A DNA stretch of 5,706 nt. Origin: Candidatus Kuenenia stuttgartensis. Its GTDB lineage: Bacteria > Planctomycetota > Planctomycetia > Pirellulales > UBA1268. A model generated the notes under the pieces. It was not told where the DNA came from, made no database searches, and saw only the letters and a program-made list of their open reading frames with translations. Both the position numbers and the translations under genes were made by a program. The stretch spans positions 1 through 5,706 of the forward strand of contig CAMCPF010000215.1 in assembly GCA_945876515.1 (NCBI GenBank). The letters run 5' to 3'. How positions within the stretch are numbered: the stretch's first letter is position 1; every line of letters starts with the position of its first letter. Positions 1-5,706 of this stretch are shown here, piece after piece.

Positions 1-702
1 GGCTGCACGCTCTACTACGCAGTCACCGGCCAAGTGCCTTTCCCTGGGGGCACACGCCGCGAAAAGATGCAGAAGCACCTCTCCGGCGCGCCGACCCCGG
101 TCCACGAACTGGCCCCTCACCTGAGCCCCGAGTTCTGTCGGGTCATCGAGGCGATGATGATCAGGAACCCAGCCGAGCGGATCGCGTCGGCGGGCGAAGT
201 GGTGGAACGGTTGCGACGCTGGGCGCCCGCGGTGCCGTCAGCGTTCCCTCGCAAGGGCGTTGGGGGAAAAGGAGAGCGGATGGCGGCCGAGCCGCCCCCC
301 CTCCCCGACGAGCAGCCCCGTGGCCTGGCGTGGCTCTCGCGCTGGGCTCGGCAGGATGCCGCGCCCCTAGGCCGTCGCGAAGACGAGCCGCCCTGGCTCC
401 TGCCCGAGGAGCAAGGCACCGACACCGTGCTCGTCGCGGAGTCACTGATTCCCCGAATCACCCGCGTGTTTCGCGACTCCGCGTTCAAACGTGTGTTGAA
501 GGCGATACCTCAGGCTCTCGCGGTGGCCGCAGTCGTGGGCATGATGTTCGGCGGCGTAATGGCCGTTGTACGGAACATCGACCCGAGTCAGTTTGACAAA
601 CTGCTGTCGAACCTCGGCCCGACACGCCTTGGCTGGTTGGCGTTCCTGCTGCTGTTCGCGGCCCAGATGGCGACGGCGATCGGCCGCCGCCGCGGCCACT
701 GA
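1..702 (+). CDS. Serine/threonine protein kinase, C-terminal part (5' end outside window)
   Basis: The reading frame is open from the first base, and the 233 visible residues are the end of a Hanks-type Ser/Thr kinase. Residues 1-18 (GCTLYYAVTGQVPFPGGT) fit kinase subdomains IX-X, where such kinases typically read 'LG.tLYelltG..PF'. NPAERIASAGEVVERL near residues 56-71 fits subdomain XI with its conserved Arg. The ATP loop, catalytic HRD and DFG motifs must lie to the left. A proline-rich and charged linker of about 90 residues follows, then two hydrophobic segments, at roughly nt 508-570 and 628-684, joined by a short loop (RNIDPSQFDKLL). The chain ends in a basic tail (GRRRGH). This suggests a cytoplasmic kinase anchored by a C-terminal hairpin, with no PASTA, WD40 or TPR sensor domain in the visible part. 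The substrate is unknown. The family call is firm; the membrane topology is inferred. Confidence 0.85.
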   Translation, partial: GCTLYYAVTGQVPFPGGTRREKMQKHLSGAPTPVHELAPHLSPEFCRVIEAMMIRNPAERIASAGEVVERLRRWAPAVPSAFPRKGVGGKGERMAAEPPPLPDEQPRGLAWLSRWARQDAAPLGRREDEPPWLLPEEQGTDTVLVAESLIPRITRVFRDSAFKRVLKAIPQALAVAAVVGMMFGGVMAVVRNIDPSQFDKLLSNLGPTRLGWLAFLLLFAAQMATAIGRRRGH

Positions 703-827
703 GCCGGCGGAGACTTTCGACCCGCGAGCCTCACCATCGAGTTCGGTAAGCCTCGAGCCAGGCATGAGGAGGGGCGAGGCGAATGGCTCCGACAAGTGCC
801 AAAGCAGCCGCAAACGCCGGCCATTCA

Positions 828-856
828 TTGACAAGCCGCCCCTGCGGCCGTACGAA
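828..856 (+). promoter_or_regulatory. Sigma70-type promoter of the tRNA-Phe gene
   Basis: A perfect -35 hexamer, TTGACA (828-833), is followed by a 17-nt spacer and the weak -10 element TACGAA (851-856, 3 of 6 matches to TATAAT). Transcription would start near 863, about 8 nt before the mature tRNA. The ideal spacing and location support it despite the poor -10. Confidence 0.6.
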
Positions 857-870
857 AAAGGGGTAAATCC

Positions 871-943
<73 letters not shown>

Positions 944-998
944 TTTGCAAACTCGCGCCGGCCCCGGGGATTTTGCCAGTATCGGCCCCGGATGAACC

Positions 999-1024
999 CC
1001 CGGGCGGAGAAGGCTCCGCCCGGG
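999..1024. terminator. Perfect 11-bp hairpin between convergent tRNA and Cys-rich gene
   Basis: CCCGGGCGGAG (999-1009) and CTCCGCCCGGG (1014-1024) are exact reverse complements around the 4-nt loop AAGG. It is the strongest inverted repeat I found in the window. It lies 55 nt after the tRNA and 60 nt beyond the stop of the minus-strand Cys-rich gene, so it could end both transcripts. Neither side has a true T-run: the minus-strand exit reads GGTTCATC and the plus-strand exit AGGAAGCG. Intrinsic termination is therefore only probable; it could instead protect a 3' end or assist Rho-dependent termination. Confidence 0.5.
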
Positions 1025-1084
1025 AGGAAGCGAACGGCTTGCCTGCGGGTCGATGGTCAGATCGATCGCTGGCGGGAGCGACGG

Positions 1085-1528
1085 CTACTTGACGACCGAG
1101 GCCGTCATAGCGACCACCGATTCCTTCGCGGGCGTCTCGGCCACGCCCACGGTGTCGGCCGAGCCGGTGCTCGCGATCCCGCAGCAGGTCGCGGCGGGCA
1201 CCACGATCGTTGACGCGACGATCGTCTCGCAGCACGCGGCCCGGCGGTAGACGAGCCGGCCGCAGCTGTCGTACACCGCCACCGTCTCGCACGCCGGAGC
1301 GCAACAGGACGGGGCACAACTGGTCACGCAGACCGGCTCGCAACAGGACGGGGCACAACTGGTCACACGACTGGTCACATAGACCGGCTCGCAACAAACG
1401 GGTTCGCAACAGGGATCGCAGGCGTGCCGGCGATGCCGGCGGCCGGCTTCGGCCTCGTTCGACATCGCAAACGAGACGACACAGGCCGCGAAACCCATCA
1501 ATCGCACAAAAAACTTCCGATTCATCAT
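1085..1528 (-). CDS. Small secreted cysteine-rich protein with CCxPxC repeats
   Basis: The product is 147 residues and begins MMNRKFFVRLMGF. A basic start, a hydrophobic core and AMSNEAEA followed by GRRHRR make a good Sec signal peptide, with likely cleavage after Ala28. The mature chain opens with a short Arg/His patch and then has 18 cysteines, mostly as CC pairs: CCEPVC, CCEPVY, and two copies of VTSCAPSCC (residues 55-63 and 68-76). The last third has CC pairs at 99-100 and 115-116 and a Thr/Val/Ala-rich tail. Short proteins of this style are common in planctomycete genomes, but I know of no assigned function. Disulfide-linked envelope material or metal binding are possibilities only. 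The start at 1528 (or the adjacent ATG at 1525) is chosen because GAGGG lies 5-8 nt upstream and the signal peptide begins there. The frame stays open to an ATG at 1639, but that extension is Arg/Pro-rich and would bury the signal peptide. Confidence 0.75.
   Translation of the reverse strand: MMNRKFFVRLMGFAACVVSFAMSNEAEAGRRHRRHACDPCCEPVCCEPVYVTSRVTSCAPSCCEPVCVTSCAPSCCAPACETVAVYDSCGRLVYRRAACCETIVASTIVVPAATCCGIASTGSADTVGVAETPAKESVVAMTASVVK
1301..1366 (-). repeat. Exact 27-bp direct repeat inside the Cys-rich gene
   Basis: Bases 1301-1327 and 1340-1366 are identical over 27 bp with a 39-bp period, which is 13 codons, so the frame is kept. Each copy encodes VTSCAPSCC on the minus strand. A second shorter match (1330-1345 and 1381-1396, 16 bp) encodes the CCEPV motif. 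Identity at third codon positions points to recent in-frame duplication or homogenisation rather than old convergent repeats. Confidence 0.9.
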
Positions 1529-1763
1529 CAAAACCCTCGAGGGTGCCCGGGCTTCAACACCGCAGCACCTCCGCGGGGCTGCCATCCCGGGAGCGGGCGA
1601 ACGATAGCGATGGCCGTGATTCCGGGGTGACGAGACCACCTCTGAGCCGGCGTTTTGGAGACAGCCAGGCCGCCGGACACTTCACCGGAGTCGCCGAAGC
1701 TCGGCGCGCGGAGGAACGCGTCGGCAGAGAGCCGGGAATGCTGAGGCAGGCGTCGCTCGGGCG
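1529..1763. other. Intergenic gap between YjbQ gene and Cys-rich gene
   Basis: These 235 nt separate two minus-strand genes. I see no convincing further reading frame, no clear terminator for the YjbQ transcript, and no promoter with both hexamers for the Cys-rich gene. The only structures noted are the palindromes next to the Cys-rich start. The gap size suggests the Cys-rich gene has its own promoter. Confidence 0.5.
1533..1552 (-). promoter_or_regulatory. Paired palindromes overlapping the RBS of the Cys-rich gene
   Basis: Two perfect palindromes abut: ACCCTCGAGGGT (1533-1544) and GCCCGGGC (1545-1552). On the minus-strand transcript the GAGGG of the first is the likely Shine-Dalgarno sequence for the Cys-rich gene. 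It can pair with CCC in the same palindrome or with the upstream GCCC. This could mask the ribosome site or be an operator. A chance GC-rich palindrome is equally possible. Confidence 0.3.
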
Positions 1764-2189
1764 TCACTCCGTCTCGCCATGCACGGTGAGCACCAGCCGT
1801 CGGGGGCCACCGTGGTCGCGGTGCTCGCAGAGGTAGATGCCCTGCCAGGTGCCGAGGCTGAGCCGGCCCGCCGCGATCGGCACGCTGACGGACGCGCCCA
1901 GCATCGCCGACTTGACGTGGGCCGGCATGTCATCGGGGCCCTCCGCCGTGTGGGCATAGACAAAATCCTCCCGCGCGATCTCGTTGAAGGCCAACTCCAG
2001 GTCACGGGGTACGTCGGGATCGGCGTTTTCGTTCAGGCACAGGCTCGCCGACGTGTGCTGGAGAAACACGTGCAACAGCCCCACGCGGAACCGCGCGAGG
2101 TCGGGCAGGGCGGCCTCGATTTCGGGCGTGATCAGATGAAAGCCACGGCGCCGCGGAGCGAGCCGCAACTGGTGCTGGATCCAGGCCAT
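1764..2189 (-). CDS. yjbQ: YjbQ/UPF0047 family protein (secondary thiamine-phosphate synthase-type enzyme)
   Basis: The product is 141 residues, the usual length for this family (about 130-145). Its conserved blocks are all present: HTSASL at 45-50 followed by NENADPDV at 53-60, DDMPAHVKS at about 86-94, and the family signature around LGTWQGIYLCEHRDH (112-126), with GTWQ at 113-116. Family members form compact cytosolic trimers. E. coli YjbQ has been reported to have weak thiamine-phosphate synthase activity, so the databank name may not reflect the main role. The ATG at 2189 has a strong Shine-Dalgarno (GGGAGGA, with GGAGG 5 nt upstream). It follows the dehydrogenase stop by 10 nt, so the two are probably one transcript. 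The same frame is open far upstream, but that stretch only mirrors the dehydrogenase gene in another frame. No thiamine biosynthesis gene is nearby. Confidence 0.9.
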   Translation of the reverse strand: MAWIQHQLRLAPRRRGFHLITPEIEAALPDLARFRVGLLHVFLQHTSASLCLNENADPDVPRDLELAFNEIAREDFVYAHTAEGPDDMPAHVKSAMLGASVSVPIAAGRLSLGTWQGIYLCEHRDHGGPRRLVLTVHGETE

Positions 2190-2200
2190 GCCATCCTCCC

Positions 2201-3880
2201 TCAACCGGTGACCACCGCCGGCAGCATCCGAGTGAGCGGCCACAGACCCCGCCCGCCCCGAGCGACGCTCGCGTAGACATCGACAAGACCGCGGGCCAGC
2301 GACGCCCCATGCCGATGCCAGGGAAACCAGGGCGGCAGCAGCCGCGGCGCGAGCGGGGCCCGCAGGATCGTGTTGTGCACCAACGGCAGGAGGAGCGGAT
2401 CGTGCACAAAGCCGATCCCGCTTCGCGGCGCCGCGAGCGTGGCCCCCGGAAACCCGCCCCAGGGCACGCATCCCATCGAATACCCGAGCGCCGACCACGT
2501 GTTGACGGCCACCACCCCGAACGGGAGGTGTTCGACGAGCAGCTCGACCCGGGCTTGGTCGTACGCGGAGAGCGAGTCGGGCCGGGTGACGCTCGCCGCG
2601 AGCGATCCCGGCAGCTGGGCCACGAGCGCCTGCACGCGCGTGCAAAAAGCCTCGAGCGAGTCGGCCGCGAGCGGCACCTCCGCGGCCACCGGCAGGAACC
2701 ACTCCCGCTCGACGAACTGCGATTCGGCCACGGGATCGATGCCCGTGCGAAGCACCCAGGGTAACGACCCATCGGCCGGCGCCGCCCGGCCCGCGACCGT
2801 CGCCCAGGCGGCCGCCGCGCCAGGATACCAGCCCGCCCGCGGCGGCACAGCGGCGAGCCGGCGCTGCACGAGGTCGAGAAACGCCTCCCGCTGCGGCCAC
2901 GACCTTGCCGTGACCACGAGCTTGGTGGCGATGCAGTTGAAGGAGGTGTTGTTGACGATCGAGGCGGCCACTATGTCGGCCTGGCGGGCGAGCGCCCGCG
3001 GTGAATACCGGCCGGGCACGATGAACCACGGCGTCACGTTGCCCAGTTCACAGGTGATCGACTGCGCGAGCCGGGGGCTGCCCTGCCGCTCGCGGCCGCC
3101 CCAGACGATCGCCTCGAACGCCGCAGAGCCGCCGGTGAGATGCACGTGGCCCACCTGCGGGGCGGCGACGGCCGCCTCCACCACTTCTGGACCCCCGACG
3201 TGGATCGCCAGCAGGCCTGCCGCCACCAGCGGCCCAAGCGCCTCGGCGAACACCGGCGCCAGCGGGGCATGGAGCGGATGGAGTTTGAGCAGCACGGCTC
3301 GACCGTGCTCGAAGATCTGGCTGATGCAGTCGCCCGGAGCCAGCCCCGTGACGTTGCCGGCGCCGACCACGAGGGCCACGCCACCGCCCTGGGGCCGCCG
3401 GGCCACCTCCGCCCGCCACGACCGCATGAAGCCGTCGACCCCGCCGGGATCGACGCAGCGAACCGTCGCACGGTGGCCGGGGAAGATCGCGCCGTCGTGC
3501 AACGACGTGGTCGGGCCACGGGCGGGAATCGCCTCCACCTCGATCCGGGCCACGTCGCTCCCGCGATGCGCAGTCCGCGGTGGTCGCGGCAGGCGCGGCA
3601 GGCCAGTGCGGCTGATGTCGGCAAGCGAGCCAGCGGTCACCAGCAACAGCCGCAGTGTCATGAGCGGGCCGGTCGCCGTCTCCTCGGCGCGGATGGCGGA
3701 GTTGGCCGAGGCATCCGCAGCCTGCTTGATGGCCACGGCGGTCGCGACCCAGGCGTCGGTCGCCGCCGCGGTGGTCCGGGCCGTCTCAACCGCGAGCCGG
3801 CTGCGCGCAGCAGCCGGCTGCCCGGCCCAGGATGCAGCACCGGCGGCGAGTCGGGCGATGTCGGCAGAGAGATCGATCAC
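2201..3880 (-). CDS. Aldehyde dehydrogenase-superfamily protein, divergent subfamily
   Basis: From GTG 3880 the product is 559 residues. It shows the aldehyde dehydrogenase fold landmarks in order. VVGAGNVTGLAPGD (171-184) stands in the nucleotide-binding region, followed by LLKLHPLHAPL (197-207) and HVHLTGGSAAFEAIV (245-259), the usual 'FTGS..vG..i' block. CELGNVTP (277-284) takes the place of the classical ELGGK/N motif with Glu278 as base. NNTSFNCIATKLVV (310-323) carries the presumed nucleophile Cys316, EREWFLPV (391-398) matches 'EeiFGPV', and VNTWSALGYSMG...PWGGFPG (459-479) is the C-terminal block. It should oxidise an aldehyde, or reduce an acyl thioester, with NAD(P). The substrate cannot be read from sequence. 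The catalytic set looks intact. The start is uncertain: the frame continues to an ATG at 4066, but the extra 62 codons coincide with a repeat-like intergenic element. The helical N-terminus, IDLSADIARLAAGAASWA, looks like a natural beginning. No strong Shine-Dalgarno precedes the GTG. Confidence 0.85.
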   Translation of the reverse strand: MIDLSADIARLAAGAASWAGQPAAARSRLAVETARTTAAATDAWVATAVAIKQAADASANSAIRAEETATGPLMTLRLLLVTAGSLADISRTGLPRLPRPPRTAHRGSDVARIEVEAIPARGPTTSLHDGAIFPGHRATVRCVDPGGVDGFMRSWRAEVARRPQGGGVALVVGAGNVTGLAPGDCISQIFEHGRAVLLKLHPLHAPLAPVFAEALGPLVAAGLLAIHVGGPEVVEAAVAAPQVGHVHLTGGSAAFEAIVWGGRERQGSPRLAQSITCELGNVTPWFIVPGRYSPRALARQADIVAASIVNNTSFNCIATKLVVTARSWPQREAFLDLVQRRLAAVPPRAGWYPGAAAAWATVAGRAAPADGSLPWVLRTGIDPVAESQFVEREWFLPVAAEVPLAADSLEAFCTRVQALVAQLPGSLAASVTRPDSLSAYDQARVELLVEHLPFGVVAVNTWSALGYSMGCVPWGGFPGATLAAPRSGIGFVHDPLLLPLVHNTILRAPLAPRLLPPWFPWHRHGASLARGLVDVYASVARGGRGLWPLTRMLPAVVTG

Positions 3881-3940
3881 TTCAGGTGCATCCAGGACTT
3901 CAATTGGTAGAAGGGATTGCCCGTGACAATCGAGCGGCGT

Positions 3941-4030
3941 AGGAAACCGAGCGGAGCAAGGATTGCGGAGCGAGGTTTCCTCCGAGTGAGCGAAGGACAG
4001 GATGTCCGAAGCGAACGTCCGGCGAGATGG
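3941..4030. repeat. Structured, internally repetitive intergenic element
   Basis: The 263-nt gap 3881-4143 holds a stretch unlike its surroundings. AGGAAACC (3941-3948) pairs with GGTTTCCT (3974-3981). Between them GCAA-GGA-TTGC makes a small hairpin, and beyond them GGACA-GGA-TGTCC (3995-4007) makes another. Degenerate direct repeats run through it: GCGGAGCAAGGATT, then GCGGAGCGAGGTTT (12 of 14 identical), then GAGTGAGCGAAGGACA. This is the organisation of a dispersed extragenic repeat. Its copy number cannot be seen from one window. Confidence 0.5.
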
Positions 4031-4143
4031 CACGGGCAAGCCCGGACCACCACGATTGACACACAAACGTTCCCGGTGAGCCCTGTGTGGGCTCCTTCAA
4101 ACACGCTGCAGGCAGCACTATAGGCGTTCCCGACTCGGCTGCC

Positions 4144-5253
4144 TCAGCGGTCGCCGGCCGGTGGCTCGTCGAACGGCCCCGTGAGCACGGCCTCGGGCTG
4201 GTCGCGACGGCCCCCGGAGTCGATCACCACCTTCGCCTGCGCGATCAGCTCCTCGGGAATCCGCCAGGTCTGCCGGTCGATCCCGGGCGCGACGAGGTTC
4301 ACCGTCAGCCGGGGCGGGATCTCGCGGGCCGTCTCTCCGATCGGCACGGTGGCCGGGTCGCGGCCGTCGAGCAGGTCGCCCGCCAGCCGGCCCGCCAGCA
4401 GCCCGACCTCCCGGAAGTCGAAGCCGACGTCGAAGAGCGTGCCGCGGTCGGGCTTGCCGGGCACGACGGTAAACACGGGCACCCCCGCCTTGGCGGCCAC
4501 GTTCACCACCGAGTCGCAGACGCTCGCCACGGTCGTGTCGCCCGGGATGAAAATCACCTCCGCCCCACGGGCGATCGTCGCCTGGACCGCCTCGACCACG
4601 CCCGAGGAGTTCTCGACGGCCGCCTCCAAGAGCTCGATCCCGCGGCCGCGACACGACGCCCGGGCCAGCTCCATGAACCGCCGCGAGTTGCTCTCGGAGG
4701 GATTGTGGGCCGCACCGACCTTCGCCACGCGGGGATTGACCCGCTGCAGGATGCCGAACGTCGCATCCACCGGCGCGAGGCTGCCGTAGCCGAGCAGATG
4801 CCGCGGGTGGATGAGCGGGTCGGCCCGGTCGAGGCCGACGCCGGCGGAGAAGGGGTCGGCCACGGCCGCGAAGACGTGGATCACCCGGCCCCGCTCGTTG
4901 GCCGTGGCGACGGCCTGGAGCGACGGCGTGCTGGAGGTGAGCACCATGTCGAACCCGCCGCCGGTGATCTCGCGGGCGATGGCGTTGGCCTGGGCCATGT
5001 CCCCCTCGGCGTTGAACTGCCGGATCGTGACGGTGTCACCGTCGCGCCAGCCTTTTTCGGCGAGGCCCTCCAGCATCCCGGTGACCGCGTCGTCGAGCAC
5101 GGCCGTGCTCACCTGCTTGAGGACGGCCACGGCCGGCCGGCTGCGACGCGCGCCGGCCTGATCGGTGGCGAGCAAAAGTGCCGACGCTCCGGCCAGGAGC
5201 ACCGCCGTGGGCAGCGACCGGCGGAGGAACGACATGAGCGGCGAGGGGGTCAT
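4144..5253 (-). CDS. ABC transporter substrate-binding protein, TrpX-like (ABC_sub_bind) family
   Basis: This 369-residue protein begins with a signal peptide: basic RR at 11-12, then a hydrophobic stretch to about residue 29, with likely cleavage near QAGA (32-35). No lipobox cysteine is present, so the mature protein should be free in the periplasm rather than a lipoprotein. The mature part follows the ABC_sub_bind pattern: AVLKQVSTAVLDDAVTGMLE (43-62), IRQFNAEGD (77-85), HVFAAVADPFSAGVG (126-140), KVGAAHNPSESNS (178-190), VIFIPGDTTVASV, and a C-terminal VGFDFREVGLLAGRLAGDLL. These periplasmic proteins bring a small ligand to an ABC importer. Characterised relatives bind aromatic amino acids, but the ligand here is unknown. 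The ATG lies 4 nt after the ATPase stop with no clear Shine-Dalgarno, which suggests translational coupling. The ATG at 5235 (MSFLRRSL) is an equally good alternative start. Confidence 0.88.
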   Translation of the reverse strand: MTPSPLMSFLRRSLPTAVLLAGASALLLATDQAGARRSRPAVAVLKQVSTAVLDDAVTGMLEGLAEKGWRDGDTVTIRQFNAEGDMAQANAIAREITGGGFDMVLTSSTPSLQAVATANERGRVIHVFAAVADPFSAGVGLDRADPLIHPRHLLGYGSLAPVDATFGILQRVNPRVAKVGAAHNPSESNSRRFMELARASCRGRGIELLEAAVENSSGVVEAVQATIARGAEVIFIPGDTTVASVCDSVVNVAAKAGVPVFTVVPGKPDRGTLFDVGFDFREVGLLAGRLAGDLLDGRDPATVPIGETAREIPPRLTVNLVAPGIDRQTWRIPEELIAQAKVVIDSGGRRDQPEAVLTGPFDEPPAGDR

Positions 5254-5257
5254 GGAT

Positions 5258-5706
5258 TCAGCGATACGCGGCGGCGAGGGCTCGGGCAGCGGCGTCGTCG
5301 AGCTGGTCGGCCCGCCGCAGGCGATCGAAGCGGTCGGCGATCGCCTCGGCGGTGAGCCGGCGCTTGGCCGGACCCGAGACGTCGAGTGCGATCCGGCCCC
5401 GGTGGATCAGCAAGAGCCGGTCGCCGAGCGAGGCCGCCTGGGCGAGCGAGTGGGTGACCATGAGAGCCGTCAGGCCGCCCGCGCGGATGATCTGCGATGT
5501 GGCCTGCACCACGCGGTCGGCGGCGGCCGGGTCGAGGGCCGCCGTGTGCTCGTCGAGCAGGAGCAGCTCGGGCCGCCGCCACGTGGCCATCACGAGCGTG
5601 ACGATCTGCCGCTGGCCGCCCGAGAGCGAGCCGATGGGCTGGTCGAGCCGCTCCTCGAGGCCGGGCACGATCCGGCCGAGCCGCTCGGCCGCCTCCGCCC
5701 GCAGGG
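5258..5706 (-). CDS. ABC transporter ATP-binding protein, C-terminal part (5' end outside window)
   Basis: The last 148 residues of an ABC ATPase are visible; the frame is open to the right edge, so the gene starts beyond it and the Walker A motif is not seen. The signature LSGGQRQ lies at 27-33, Walker B with catalytic Glu (LLLLDEHTAALDP) at 47-59, and the switch histidine in MVTHSLAQA at residue 85. The tail GDRLLLIHRGRIALDVSG followed by KRRLTAEAIADRF is typical of the ATPases paired with TrpX-like binding proteins (COG1101 type), which agrees with the next gene. Residue 53 is His where many ATPases have Pro (DEPT); DEHT is common in this subgroup. It should energise import of whatever the downstream binding protein captures. 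The permease gene is expected upstream on the minus strand, outside the window. Confidence 0.92.
   Translation of the reverse strand, partial: LRAEAAERLGRIVPGLEERLDQPIGSLSGGQRQIVTLVMATWRRPELLLLDEHTAALDPAAADRVVQATSQIIRAGGLTALMVTHSLAQAASLGDRLLLIHRGRIALDVSGPAKRRLTAEAIADRFDRLRRADQLDDAAARALAAAYR

Noticed and set aside
750..780. GCCTCG/CGAGGC inverted repeat after the kinase gene
   Set aside because: It has only 6-bp arms with a 19-nt spacer and no T-run, so it is not distinguishable from chance.
2190..3029. Upstream extension of the YjbQ frame (about 280 codons)
   Set aside because: It overlaps the dehydrogenase in another frame on the same strand, has low-complexity Arg/Gly/Ala composition, and the ATG at 2189 has a strong Shine-Dalgarno and matches the family length.
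2370..3926. A 518-codon plus-strand open frame
   Set aside because: It lies antisense to the dehydrogenase, is rich in Ser/Arg/Ala/Thr low-complexity sequence and shows no family motif. It is a shadow produced by high GC at codon third positions.
3956..4007. GGA-loop hairpins resembling CsrA/RsmA binding sites
   Set aside because: The GGA loops occur on the plus strand, but the flanking genes are transcribed from the minus strand, where the loops read TCC. No plus-strand transcript is evident here.
4056..4084. TTGACA at 4056-4061 as a plus-strand promoter
   Set aside because: No -10-like hexamer lies at 16-18 nt spacing (AGCCCT at 17 nt), and no plus-strand gene follows.
4110..4144. Inverted repeat AGGCAGC/GCTGCCT across the stop codon of the substrate-binding protein
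   Set aside because: It has 7-bp arms with a 21-nt spacer and no T-run, which is too weak in GC-rich sequence to call a terminator.
4117..4145. TATAGT on the minus strand (4117-4122) as a promoter for the dehydrogenase
   Set aside because: The -10 is good, but the hexamer at 17-nt spacing is GAGGCA, a weak -35, and the start would be over 200 nt from the gene. Possible but not supported enough to annotate.
4087..5355. A 422-codon plus-strand open frame
   Set aside because: It is antisense to the substrate-binding protein and the end of the ATPase, with Arg/Gly/His/Asp-rich composition and no recognisable domain.

Overview
The window is GC-rich bacterial DNA that most resembles a planctomycete, probably of the Pirellulales. 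This is inferred from the high GC content, a membrane-anchored Ser/Thr kinase, a short secreted protein built of CCxP-type cysteine repeats, and starts that mostly lack a strong Shine-Dalgarno sequence. No marker gene fixes the taxon. Both ends cut through genes.

Left part (1-1024), plus strand: the C-terminal part of a Ser/Thr protein kinase ends in two hydrophobic segments. A tRNA-Phe(GAA) gene follows, with a well-placed sigma70-type promoter, and then a perfect 11-bp GC-rich hairpin lies at the convergent junction with the minus-strand genes. Everything from 1085 to 5706 that I accept as coding is on the minus strand.

Middle part (1085-3880): the minus-strand order is a divergent aldehyde dehydrogenase-like protein, a YjbQ/UPF0047 protein 10 nt downstream (very likely one operon), a 235-nt gap, and a 147-aa secreted cysteine-rich protein whose coding sequence contains an exact 27-bp duplication. 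The dehydrogenase gene can be read 62 codons further upstream. That extension is made of a structured, internally repetitive intergenic element (about 3941-4030), so I place the start at a GTG at 3880.

Right part (4144-5706): a periplasmic substrate-binding protein of the TrpX-like (ABC_sub_bind) family lies 4 nt after the end of an ABC ATPase of the matching uncharacterised transporter type. The two are probably translationally coupled, and the permease should lie beyond the right edge.

I find no CRISPR array, insertion sequence, phage gene or obvious defence system. The items most worth a second look are the intergenic repeat beside the dehydrogenase start, the dehydrogenase-YjbQ pair, and the repeat-bearing cysteine-rich protein.
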